Source: JBBTCJ01 sp038043285
Lineage (GTDB): Bacteria; Planctomycetota; Phycisphaerae; UBA1845
DNA: 37,073 nt
NCBI GenBank assembly: GCA_038043285.1
Contig: JBBTCJ010000148.1
Location: forward strand, 1 to 37,073
Direction: 5' to 3'
Made by a program: the position numbers and the translations under genes. Positions 14,696 to 21,827 of the stretch are shown here, one piece after another. How positions within the stretch are numbered: position 1 is the first letter of the stretch; the number at the start of each line of letters is the position of its first letter. The notes beneath the pieces were generated by a model. That model had not been told where the DNA came from. It did no database searches and saw only the letters and a list, made by a program, of their open reading frames with translations.

Positions 14696-17194
14696 ATGCA
14701 CCGGACGATTCCTACTTGGATTTCCGCCGTTCTGGCTCTTGCCCTGTTGGCTGCAACCGCTCGCAACACGCAGGGTAGTTCGGGCGCCATCGTCGGATGG
14801 GGGGCAGACTTCGTCCGTGGTAATGATCTATCCAGCGGTTTCGTGGCCGTCGCGGCCGGCGGATCGCACCATCTGGCTCTCAAGGCCGACGGATCCATCG
14901 TGGCGTGGGGAGATAACAGCCTCGGTCAGATGAACGTCCCCGCGCCGAACAGTGATTTCGTGGCCGTGGCCGCGGGCACGACGCACAGTCTGGGTCTCAA
15001 GGCCGACGGATCCATCGTGGGGTGGGGCTGTGGTGGGTACCCGTCTCGCAACTACGGGCAATGCGACGCCCCCGCGCCGAACAGTGGTTTCGTGGCCGTG
15101 GCGGCAGGCTGGGGCCACAGTCTGGGTCTCAAGGTCGACGGGTCGATTGTGGCCTGGGGATTGAACGACGATGGTCAGACCAACGTTCCCTCGCCCAATG
15201 CGGGTTTCGTGGCCGTCGCCGCAGGCGTGTGGCACAGTCTGGGCCTCAAGGCCGACGGGTCCGTCGTGGCGTGGGGCTGGAACTACGCCGCCCAATTGAA
15301 TGTGCCTTGGCCCAACACGGGTTTCGTGGCCATCGCCGCGGGCCTGTGGCACAGCGTGGGTCTCAAGGCCAACGGGTCTGCCGTGGCGTGGGGTTGTGAA
15401 GGCGAGTGCCTCGAGTCGGTATGTATTATTCCCGCACCCAACGCGGGTTTCGTGGCCGTCGCCGCCGGGTGGCGTCATAGTCTGGGTCTCAAGGCCGACG
15501 GCTCCATCGTGGCGTGGGGATACAATGAGTACGGTCAATCGATTCCGCCTCCCGGCGTACCCAGCATGGGTTTCGTGGGCCTCTCGGGTGGCTATGGCGA
15601 CACTCTGGCGCTCATGGCCGACGGGCGCATCGTGGGCTGGGGAGAACATTGGGGCGCTCAAACCAACGTCCCCGCGCCGAACCAGGATTTCGTGGCTCTC
15701 GCTGCGGGGGAAGGTCACACCCTGGGTCTTAAGGTCGACGGGTCTGTCGAGGCATGGGGATGGAACAACCTTCGTCAAACCACCGTCCCCGAGCCGAATA
15801 CCGATTTCACGGCCGTCGCCGCGGGCGCGTACCACAGTCTGGGTCTCAAGGCCGACGGGTCCATTGTGGCGTGGGGCATGTATGCCGGTCAGACCGACGT
15901 CCCCGCGCCGAACAGCGGTTTCGTAGCCGTCGCCGCGGGCGAGGCCCACGGTCTGGGTCTCAAAGCCGACGGATCCATCGTGGCGTGGGGAAACAACTAT
16001 TGGCGTCAAACCGAGGTTCCCCTGCCCAACAGCGATTTCGTTGCCTTGGCCGCGGGCAGGCGTCACAACCTGGGCCTCAAAGCCGACGGATCCATCGTGG
16101 CATGGGGGGACAACGACTTCCGACAAACCGACGTCCCCACGCCGAATACGGGTTTCGTGGCCGTCGCCGGGGGTGCCTTGCACAGCCTGGGTCTGAAGGC
16201 CGACGGGTCGATCGTCGCGTGGGGAACGGGTTTCGATGGGCCGATTGATGCTCCGTCACCGAACACGGGCTTTGTCGCCGTCGCAGCGGGCACCTATCAC
16301 AGTCTGGGATTGAAGGCCGACGGCTCAGTCGTGGCATGGGGAAACAACGAATTCGGGCAAACCGACGTCCCCACGTCCAATACGGGTTTCATGGCCATCG
16401 CAGCCGGTGGGGTGCATAGCATCGCTCTGCTCGCGGATGCCGATGTCGATTTCGACGGGATTGCCAACTCCCTCGACAACTGTTCGGCGGCGGCCAACGC
16501 AGATCAGCGGGACACCGACGCCGACGGAACGGGCGACGCGTGTGAACCCGCGCAGCTGTTTGAGAAGGATCGGTACGCCTCGTTCGTCGTTCCTTTGGAC
16601 ACCGCGGTGCGACAGACGGCCCTGCGCGTCAGACTGGCCTGGCTCTACCATCCGCCTGTGATCCCGCCGGGCGGATCGTCACGCGACTTTCGCGCCTTCG
16701 AAGGGCAGTTCCGTTACGTCAGTCTCGTGAACACCGGCGAATGTCCCGACTCGCAACTCGCGAAAACGTCGTTCCGCTGCGCTGCCCTATCCTGCACGCC
16801 TGAGTATCGCGATTGGGCGGCCGAACTTGCGGGAAACGTCCTGCACGTGACCGGGGCCGAGATCATGCCGAGTTCAGTATACCGAGTTGCCCAACTGGCT
16901 TTGACCTGCTCCGGTCATGAGGATTCCTGCATCGACGTCCTCTACGAGTTCCCCGTCTACACGGCGCACTGGGGCAACGTCGACGACGATCCCCAGCTCA
17001 ACGTCCTGGACGTCGCCTCACAGGTCGACAAGGTGAAGGACCAGAACGGGGCAAGGTTGCACAAACCTCGGATGCAGCTTCAGCCCAACCTCCCCAACCC
17101 CATGGCCAACGTCGGCGTGCTGGATATAGCTTGCGTGGTCGATGCCTTGAAGGGAAAGGAGTATCCCTTCCAGGGACCGACAGACTGCCCTTGA
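14696..17194 (+). CDS. Secreted RCC1-repeat beta-propeller protein with dockerin-like tail
   Basis: An 832-residue exported protein. AAGGAG lies 6 nt before the ATG. The signal peptide is MHRTIPTWISAVLALALLAATA. From about residue 28 to 585 there are some 13 full RCC1-type repeats plus partial ones at each end, each about 38-50 residues with the core GFVAVAAG..HSLGLKADGSIVAWG and a variable NNxxGQTxVPxPN turn. A thrombospondin type 3-like calcium module follows (DVDFDGIANSLDNC...DTDADGTGDAC). The C-terminus has the planctomycete dockerin-like form (HWGNVDDDPQLNVLDVASQVD ... VGVLDIACVVDAL). The protein is probably a cell-surface or extracellular binding protein; no catalytic residues are seen. 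The near-identical repeats should recombine easily. Confidence 0.9.
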   Translation: MHRTIPTWISAVLALALLAATARNTQGSSGAIVGWGADFVRGNDLSSGFVAVAAGGSHHLALKADGSIVAWGDNSLGQMNVPAPNSDFVAVAAGTTHSLGLKADGSIVGWGCGGYPSRNYGQCDAPAPNSGFVAVAAGWGHSLGLKVDGSIVAWGLNDDGQTNVPSPNAGFVAVAAGVWHSLGLKADGSVVAWGWNYAAQLNVPWPNTGFVAIAAGLWHSVGLKANGSAVAWGCEGECLESVCIIPAPNAGFVAVAAGWRHSLGLKADGSIVAWGYNEYGQSIPPPGVPSMGFVGLSGGYGDTLALMADGRIVGWGEHWGAQTNVPAPNQDFVALAAGEGHTLGLKVDGSVEAWGWNNLRQTTVPEPNTDFTAVAAGAYHSLGLKADGSIVAWGMYAGQTDVPAPNSGFVAVAAGEAHGLGLKADGSIVAWGNNYWRQTEVPLPNSDFVALAAGRRHNLGLKADGSIVAWGDNDFRQTDVPTPNTGFVAVAGGALHSLGLKADGSIVAWGTGFDGPIDAPSPNTGFVAVAAGTYHSLGLKADGSVVAWGNNEFGQTDVPTSNTGFMAIAAGGVHSIALLADADVDFDGIANSLDNCSAAANADQRDTDADGTGDACEPAQLFEKDRYASFVVPLDTAVRQTALRVRLAWLYHPPVIPPGGSSRDFRAFEGQFRYVSLVNTGECPDSQLAKTSFRCAALSCTPEYRDWAAELAGNVLHVTGAEIMPSSVYRVAQLALTCSGHEDSCIDVLYEFPVYTAHWGNVDDDPQLNVLDVASQVDKVKDQNGARLHKPRMQLQPNLPNPMANVGVLDIACVVDALKGKEYPFQGPTDCP
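14835..16440 (+). repeat. Tandem coding repeats of ~115-150 bp
   Basis: The RCC1 units are nearly identical at DNA level: GGTCTCAAGGCCGACGG, GTGGCGTGGGG and GGTTTCGTGGCCGTCGCCGC recur about every 115-150 bp, with differences concentrated in the short variable turn. The conservation of synonymous positions implies recent duplication or gene conversion. Copy number in an assembly of short reads may be wrong here. Confidence 0.85.
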
Positions 17195-17231
17195 GGCCCG
17201 GACCCACACCGGAGTGACACGATCAGGACGT

Positions 17232-17265
17232 GCCGGCGACCGCGCGACCGCCTCGCGCGGCCGGC
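17232..17265 (+). other. GC-rich hairpin after the RCC1-repeat gene
   Basis: CCGCGCGA (17240-17247), 5-nt loop, TCGCGCGG (17253-17260): a perfect 8-bp stem, extended by GCCGG/CCGGC (17232-17236 / 17261-17265) across a 3-nt bulge. There is no T-run, so it may be a factor-dependent or weak terminator of the RCC1 gene. Confidence 0.35.
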
Positions 17266-17370
17266 CTCTGCGGTGACATGCTTGTTTCGAACCCCGCGTC
17301 CGACGTCGGATGGACTTCGCCGCCTCTGCCGGACACGTCGGAACCTCCCTTTTGTCCTGTGAAGAAACAC

Positions 17371-17399
17371 TTGGCGGTTTGGACCATGCCGGGTATAAT
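17371..17399 (+). promoter_or_regulatory. Sigma70-type promoter for the 61-residue protein
   Basis: TTGGCG (17371-17376), a 17-bp spacer and a perfect TATAAT (17394-17399). Transcription would begin near 17406, giving a 54-nt leader to the ATG at 17460. Confidence 0.65.
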
Positions 17400-17459
17400 G
17401 CCAGCGCTCGCCCTGTCGTGCGGGGCGACCAGACGCTACTTGAAATCACGAGGAAATCG

Positions 17460-17645
17460 ATGCCTAGACCGACCAAAGCATTCCGTACCCAACGACTCGC
17501 CGCCGTAGAAGCTTGGAAAAAGGGCGAACGCAAGGAGGCGTACAAGCTGTGGGAAAAGGCCGCCACCAGCCTCAAAGAACACCGGGCCAAGAAGAAAAAC
17601 AAGCACAAGGTCGTCGCGGGCGGCGAAGCCAACCCTACTGGGTAA
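17460..17645 (+). CDS. Small basic 61-residue protein
   Basis: Begins MPRPTKAFRTQRLAAVEA; GAGGA lies 5 nt before the ATG and a good promoter lies about 60 bp upstream, so this start is preferred to the longer open frame at 17310. The sequence is a single charged amphipathic helix (AVEAWKKGERKEAYKLWEKAATSLKEHRAKKKNKHK), strongly basic at the end. Such short Lys-rich helical proteins often bind nucleic acid or ribosomes, but the family is not recognised. The clean promoter, ribosome site and coding pattern make it a real gene. Confidence 0.75.
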   Translation: MPRPTKAFRTQRLAAVEAWKKGERKEAYKLWEKAATSLKEHRAKKKNKHKVVAGGEANPTG

Positions 17646-18095
17646 CGTGCTGAAAAACCTCACGGTTTCCGCCGCAAGGCCCTCATCACCCAATCGTAGA
17701 ATGATCCGCGTGGGCGGTCCGCGGCAGCGTTGCTCCCGCTTGCGGTAGGCCTCGTCCATCACGCCGGCTCCGCAAGCGCTCGCCCTGATTCACGCAAGGC
17801 TCCACTCCGGTCGTTGATTCGGCCGCATGTAACGCGCTTGCCGCTCGTGGCCTACCGTTCGCTCGATTCATCGAGCCGCCCACAACCACTCTTCACCACC
17901 TAAATACCGCGGCATCGTTAGCGGACGCGCAAAAATTGCGTGTCACGCATCTACCCAATTTACCGACATTACCCAGGACATGTATTTTATCTGTCTTGAC
18001 TAGTTTCTAGGTCGCTGACTTGGCGCTGAGTTGGGGATCGTCGGACCTCAATATCGGCAGACGGCGACAGGGATCCATCCAAGCAGGAGCGACGC
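17646..18095. other. 450-bp intergenic region
   Basis: No credible gene on either strand; the 67-codon minus-strand frame at 17686-17889 has no coding character. A small inverted repeat CGCAA-AAA-TTGCG lies at 17928-17940 and the stretch 17930-18000 is locally AT-rich (ACATGTATTTTATCTGTCTTGACTAG), a likely place for the sigma-factor promoter, but no spaced hexamer pair is convincing. TTGACT at 17996-18001 has no good -10 partner. Confidence 0.5.
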
Positions 18096-18881
18096 ATGGC
18101 GCGGAAGCGGAAGGAATTGACCATTGAGCAGCTTTGGAAGAAGTTCCTCAAGACTCGTTGCGTGACGTTGCGGAACCAGCTGGTGGTTCACTACGCCCCG
18201 TTGGTGCAGACCCACGCGGCTCGTCTTTCGCGGCGGCTTCCGGCGCAGGTTTCGTACGACGAGATATGCAGCGCGGCCTTCGACGGATTGATCGAAGCGG
18301 TGGAGGCGTATGACCCGGCCCGCAAGGCGAAGTTCGAGACCTTTTGCCAGCAGCGCGTCGCCGGCGCGGTCATGGACTGGCTGCGCAGCCTCGACCCGCA
18401 GAGCCGCACGGTCCGCACCTTCGAGAAGCGTCGCATGATGGTGCGCGAAGCTCTCGGCGGCGATCAGGAGTTTTCGCCGACGCAAGCGGAAGTCGCCAAG
18501 CGGATGGACATCAGCCTGGATCGGTACGACTACCTCGCGCGGCTGTCGCAACTGGGTAAGGAAGTGCACTTCAGCTCGATGGAGCCGGTCGGCGAGCGGC
18601 ACGATCCCGGCGCCTCGCACCCCTGGGACATCCGCGACCAGCGCACCGAGGATCCTGCCCGGGCGGTGGCGCGCCAGCTTCTGGCGGATCATCTGACGAA
18701 CGGATTAGCCCGCGAAGAACGGCTGGTGCTTATGCTGTACTACTTCGAGGAAATGACGATGGCGGAGATCGGCAGCGTACTCAATCTCTCCGAGTCGCGC
18801 GTCAGCCAGATCCACAAGGAAATCCTGCAGCGGCTGCGCAACCGATTCAGCCACATGCTGTGCGATGAACTTGTCGCGTAA
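18096..18881 (+). CDS. RNA polymerase sigma factor, FliA/WhiG family
   Basis: A 261-residue sigma70-family group 3 factor. AGGAG lies 6 nt before the ATG. Region 2 is seen at about residues 25-110 (LRNQLVVHYAPLVQTHAARL, then VSYDEICSAAFDGLIEAVEAYDP and FETFCQQRVAGAVMDWLRSLD, the -10 recognition helix). Region 3 follows (SPTQAEVAKRMDIS). Region 4 with its helix-turn-helix is at the end (EERLVLMLYYFEEMTMAEIGSVLNLSESRVSQIHK). The VxDxLRSxDxxSR pattern fits FliA/WhiG-type factors that drive motility, development or stress genes. No flagellar or anti-sigma gene is nearby, so its regulon cannot be guessed from context. A strong terminator follows. Confidence 0.93.
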   Translation: MARKRKELTIEQLWKKFLKTRCVTLRNQLVVHYAPLVQTHAARLSRRLPAQVSYDEICSAAFDGLIEAVEAYDPARKAKFETFCQQRVAGAVMDWLRSLDPQSRTVRTFEKRRMMVREALGGDQEFSPTQAEVAKRMDISLDRYDYLARLSQLGKEVHFSSMEPVGERHDPGASHPWDIRDQRTEDPARAVARQLLADHLTNGLAREERLVLMLYYFEEMTMAEIGSVLNLSESRVSQIHKEILQRLRNRFSHMLCDELVA

Positions 18882-18940
18882 CCGGACTTCGCTGCTTGCC
18901 GTCCACCCGCGATGAACTCGCGGCCTGCGGATCGCAGATA

Positions 18941-18978
18941 AAGACGCCCGCGGAACCAATCCGCGGGCGTTTCTGTTT
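18941..18978. terminator. Bidirectional Rho-independent terminator
   Basis: A perfect 10-bp stem, ACGCCCGCGG (18944-18953) and CCGCGGGCGT (18961-18970), with a 7-nt loop AACCAAT, followed by TTCTGTTT on the plus strand and by CTTTAT on the minus strand. It lies between the sigma-factor gene and the convergent rpsI, and can serve both. Confidence 0.88.
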
Positions 18979-19012
18979 CGTCGTCTTCCTGCCGATGCCG
19001 CGGCGGAACGAT

Positions 19013-19519
19013 CTAGCGCTTGGAGAATTGGAAACGGCGGCGAGCGCCGGAGCGACCGTACTTCTTTCGCTCGACTTTTCGCGCGTCGCGGGTTAGCAGT
19101 TGTTGGCCGCGGAGAAGCGGTTCGTAGTCGACATTGGCCGCGACCAAGGCCCGAGAAAGGCCGAGGATTACCGCGCCGGCCTGCCCGCTGATTCCGCCGC
19201 CCTTGACGTTGACGAACACGTCGAGCGCCTTGCCCGTTTCGGTCACCTTCAACGGCGTGCGAACCGCCGCCCGATCCTTTTCGACGCTGAAGAAGTTGTC
19301 CACGTCGCGGTCGTTGACGACGAACTTGCCTTCGCCGGGACGGATGCGGACCCGAGCGACGGAGGTCTTGCGCCGACCAGTGCCCCAGTAATAGGGGTTG
19401 GTCTTGGGCAGCGGCTTGATCAACGACGGACTGGGAGCCTTGGAGGTCGATGAGGTCGCGGCCGTGGTCACGGCAGCCACCATCGCTCCGTTGGATTCAC
19501 TTGAGGAAATCTGGGTCAT
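19013..19519 (-). CDS. rpsI: Ribosomal protein S9 with N-terminal extension
   Basis: The 30S subunit protein S9/uS9, whose C-terminal tail reaches the P-site tRNA. The core starts at YYWGTGRRKTSVARVRI and ends GRSGARRRFQFSKR with the invariant S-K-R tail. VNVKGGGISGQAGAVILGLSRAL is the family signature. At 168 residues it is about 35-40 longer than usual because of a Ser/Thr/Ala-rich N-terminal extension (MTQISSSESNGAMVAA...). A later start at Met13 would shorten but not remove it. The gene follows rplM by 51 bp, the almost universal rplM-rpsI order, and ends at a bidirectional terminator. Confidence 0.97.
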   Translation of the reverse strand: MTQISSSESNGAMVAAVTTAATSSTSKAPSPSLIKPLPKTNPYYWGTGRRKTSVARVRIRPGEGKFVVNDRDVDNFFSVEKDRAAVRTPLKVTETGKALDVFVNVKGGGISGQAGAVILGLSRALVAANVDYEPLLRGQQLLTRDARKVERKKYGRSGARRRFQFSKR

Positions 19520-19570
19520 GTCTGTTTCGTCTCCGCCGCGTCCGGTTCGGCTTGAACCGGGTGGGTTTCG

Positions 19571-20011
19571 CTACTTCAGGGGCTCGGGCTGCTGTGCCGC
19601 GTGCGGATGCTTCCCGCCGGCATAGACCTTGAGTTTCTTCAGCATGTTCTTGCCCAGCGAGCTCTTGGGGAGCATGCGCCGGACGGCCTCGGTCAGGATC
19701 CGGTCGGGAAACGTCTTCAACATCCGGTCGAAGGGAATCTCCTTGTACCCGCCGGGATAGTACGAGTACCGCGGATAGACCATGGTCTGCGCCTTCTTGC
19801 CGGTGACCCGGATTCGTTCGCAGTTGGTGACCACAATGAAGTCGCCGACATCCGTGTGTGGCGTGTACTCGGCCTTGTGCTTGCCCATCAAAACCCGGGC
19901 GAGCTTGACCGCCAACCGGCCCAGCGTTTTGTCCGCGGCATCGACGTGGTACCACTTCACGTTCCCGTCGCCGGGCTTGGCCATGTAGCTTGAAAGACGT
20001 CCCTTGGGCAT
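19571..20011 (-). CDS. rplM: Ribosomal protein L13
   Basis: The 50S subunit protein L13/uL13, 146 residues, an early assembly protein. The start MPKGRLSSYM is chosen from a frame open much further 5' because a promoter and a GGTGAG site lie directly upstream and the length then matches the family. Diagnostic segments are WYHVDAADKTLGRLAVKLARVLMGK, VGDFIVVTNCERIRVTGKK and AVRRMLPKSSLGKNMLKKLKVYAG. The C-terminus is slightly extended (HAAQQPEPLK). An alternative start nine codons in (MAKPGDGN) is possible. It is first gene of the rplM-rpsI operon. Confidence 0.96.
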   Translation of the reverse strand: MPKGRLSSYMAKPGDGNVKWYHVDAADKTLGRLAVKLARVLMGKHKAEYTPHTDVGDFIVVTNCERIRVTGKKAQTMVYPRYSYYPGGYKEIPFDRMLKTFPDRILTEAVRRMLPKSSLGKNMLKKLKVYAGGKHPHAAQQPEPLK

Positions 20012-20072
20012 AAACTCACCAACCAAAACCGAAACCAAAACCGACCGCGCTCCGTCCAAACTAGAGCCGCGT

Positions 20073-20100
20073 AGTATAGGCACCGTGTCCGGGGCGTCAA
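20073..20100 (-). promoter_or_regulatory. Promoter of the rplM-rpsI operon
   Basis: On the minus strand, TTGACG (20100-20095), a 16-bp spacer and TATACT (20078-20073): one mismatch to each consensus hexamer. The start near 20066 would leave a leader of about 55 nt before the rplM ATG. An RNA leader regulator for L13 was looked for but not recognised. Confidence 0.7.
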
Positions 20101-20501
20101 GGGCGTGGATTTTCACGGTTCGGGCTTCCTTGGGGGGGGTACCTCTTGAGGCTGCCGCGCGAGCCATCGAACGTTCGCCCGGACCCCCTGTGGTCCACCT
20201 TGCCAAGGGGGACGCTGGTCGGGGATGGGGCGGTGGTTCCAGTTCGCTGCGCCTCCGGAAAGCGAAAGTCGCGGGTACATCGCCACGAACTCTTGGTTCA
20301 GCGAGCGATTCGCCAGAACCAAATCCGTGGAGAACCCGCCACCCGCCCGCAAGCGTGGCAATCGGCAAACTCAAAAGGTGGTTGGTATCACCCGTCGTGC
20401 CGTCTGACCGGGGCCACCCGTTTTGAGCAAGGCCGTAATCGGTGGTCTCGTTCAGAGCGTGGATTGAGCGAGCGACGAGGTATACGCTTCCTTCCGCAGC
20501 C
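20101..20501. other. 400-bp intergenic region between methyltransferase and rplM
   Basis: No gene is convincing; several open frames on both strands are GC-driven. A fragment TGGCAATCGGCAAAC at 20356-20370 resembles the dispersed ATTGCCGATTG-type repeat found inside and upstream of the neighbouring methyltransferase gene. The rplM promoter sits at the left edge. Confidence 0.5.
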
Positions 20502-21668
20502 TCAACGCCCGGCCCCCTTGGCGGGAAGAACTCGGTTTGCCTGCTGATCGCTATCGCATTCGAAAAGCGTCGCCTCGGCAGGTCGTGTACGTCGGGTTGA
20601 CTTTCTCACCCGCCGTCCATCCTCCGTCCGCACCTTCCCATTGGCCGTGTCTGGTGCGCTCTTTAATGGATCCGCGTCACCTTCGAGCGCGTCGCCCCGG
20701 CGGATCGCCGCCAGGCGCTGGCTGACTTGTTTGACGTACTCGTCGGAGATGTCGTATCCGAGGTAATCGCGGCCCAGCTTCCCGGCGACTGCGAGCGTCG
20801 TGCCGGAGCCGGCGAAGGGGTCGAGCACCAGGTCGCCCTCGTTCGAGCAGGCTTTGATGATCCGCCCCAGAAGCTGTTCCGGCATCTGACAACCGTGGAA
20901 CCCCTGACGCTGCTTGAACGTGCCGCAGACGCGAGGGAAGTACCAGGTGTCGGAATCCGCGCTGAACGAGTCGGGAATGTCCTGCGGGCGAAGGATGAAA
21001 CCATCCGTTGTCGGCGCCTGCGGCGCCGACGGATTTCCGATTTCCGATATTCGATTGCCCATTGAACGTCGTCCCGCGCGCCGTCGCGAGTCCCCGGCTT
21101 GGGTTTCTTCCGATCGGCAATCGGAAATTGGCAATTGGCAATCCGCCGGTTGCATGATCCAGGTGTCGTCAGGCAGGCGACCCTTGGGGTTGGCTCGCGC
21201 GTCGGCGTAAACAAGCTGCCGCGCGGAAGGCACGCGGATGGCCGCGTCGTTGAACGTCGCCCCGTGCTTGGCCGACCCGCGGCCGGGTTTCAAAAAGTAG
21301 AACAGGTGCGCGTGCGATCGCGTGAACTTGCTCGTGCAATTCACCCCGAACGTGTAGTACCACACCACCCAGCTTCGACACGTCAGCCCCAGTTCGCGCG
21401 TCGCGATCACTTTCAGCTCGGCCGCGTACTCATCCCCGATCGCCAGCCAAAACGCCCCCCACATCCGCATCGCGCGGACCACCGCCGACATCCATCGCTT
21501 CGACCAGTCGAGATACTCGTCGCACGAACGATCGTCGTCGTACTCGTCGTACTTGTAGCCGATGTTGAAGGGTGGATCGGCGAAGGCCAAGTCCACACAG
21601 TCGGCGTCGAGCCTCCCAAGCTGCTCGATGCAGTCGCCACGGATGATTTGATTCCGTTTGCCGGCCAT
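20502..21668 (-). CDS. Beta-class DNA methyltransferase (N4-cytosine or N6-adenine) with in-frame repeat insertion
   Basis: A 388-residue SAM-dependent DNA methyltransferase. The start MAGKRNQIIRGDCIEQL is preferred; the frame is open 43 codons further 5' but there it translates repeat DNA. The catalytic motif DPPF is at residues 31-34, before the SAM-binding motif DPFAGSGTT (about 283-291), giving the IV-then-I order of beta-class enzymes. WYFPRVCGTFKQR and HGCQMPEQLLGRII are typical of this class. Residues about 172-225, between DDTWI and LRPQDI, form an insertion that translates repeat DNA (phrases CQLPISDCR and GNRISEIGN). The C-terminal ~60 residues are also atypical. No restriction endonuclease gene is adjacent, so it is an orphan methylase here, whose activity the insertion may have altered. 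Confidence 0.88.
   Translation of the reverse strand: MAGKRNQIIRGDCIEQLGRLDADCVDLAFADPPFNIGYKYDEYDDDRSCDEYLDWSKRWMSAVVRAMRMWGAFWLAIGDEYAAELKVIATRELGLTCRSWVVWYYTFGVNCTSKFTRSHAHLFYFLKPGRGSAKHGATFNDAAIRVPSARQLVYADARANPKGRLPDDTWIMQPADCQLPISDCRSEETQAGDSRRRAGRRSMGNRISEIGNPSAPQAPTTDGFILRPQDIPDSFSADSDTWYFPRVCGTFKQRQGFHGCQMPEQLLGRIIKACSNEGDLVLDPFAGSGTTLAVAGKLGRDYLGYDISDEYVKQVSQRLAAIRRGDALEGDADPLKSAPDTANGKVRTEDGRRVRKSTRRTRPAEATLFECDSDQQANRVLPAKGAGR
20994..21155. repeat. Intergenic-type repeat inserted in the methyltransferase gene
   Basis: About 162 bp, a multiple of three, that does not look like the rest of the gene. It holds two blocks of a degenerate repeat, TTTCCGATTTCCGATATTCGATTG near 21034-21058 and CGATCGGCAATCGGAAATTGGC near 21111-21132 with AATTGGCAATTGGCAATC after it. 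It also holds a perfect 9-bp inverted repeat (GTCGGCGCC, TGC loop, GGCGCCGAC) at 21010-21030. The same repeat type occurs in the upstream intergenic DNA at 21685-21722. Exact ends are estimated from where methyltransferase-like sequence resumes. Confidence 0.6.
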
Positions 21669-21684
21669 GCCCGCCCTCCCACGA

Positions 21685-21725
21685 TGGTTGGCCGATTGTC
21701 GATTGCCGATCGCCGAATGGCAACG
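21685..21725. repeat. Dispersed ATTGCCGATTG-type repeat copy
   Basis: GGTTGGCCGATTGTCGATTG, then CCGATCGCCGAATGGCAACGG, just upstream of the methyltransferase start. It is built of the same short GATTG/CGATTGCC words as the copies within the gene and near 20356. Confidence 0.5.
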
Positions 21726-21827
21726 GACGCGGCGATCCATTGCAAGAATCGGCTCTCCGGCGCCGAAGCTCGTTTCGAGCGCGATGGACGATCGCAACGT
21801 ATTCCTCCCGGCGCGAGAATATCCGAT

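Noticed and set aside
14828..16183. 451-codon open frame antisense to the RCC1-repeat gene
   Set aside because: It is the mirror of a repetitive high-GC gene; its Arg/Gly/His repeats have no family resemblance, and the sense gene has a ribosome site, signal peptide and known repeats.
17686..17889. 67-codon minus-strand frame in the gap before the sigma-factor gene
   Set aside because: No ribosome site, no coding pattern, no neighbours it would fit.
20012..20374. Long N-terminal extension of L13
   Set aside because: The frame is open, but the rplM promoter and ribosome site lie within it, and L13 proteins begin near the chosen start.
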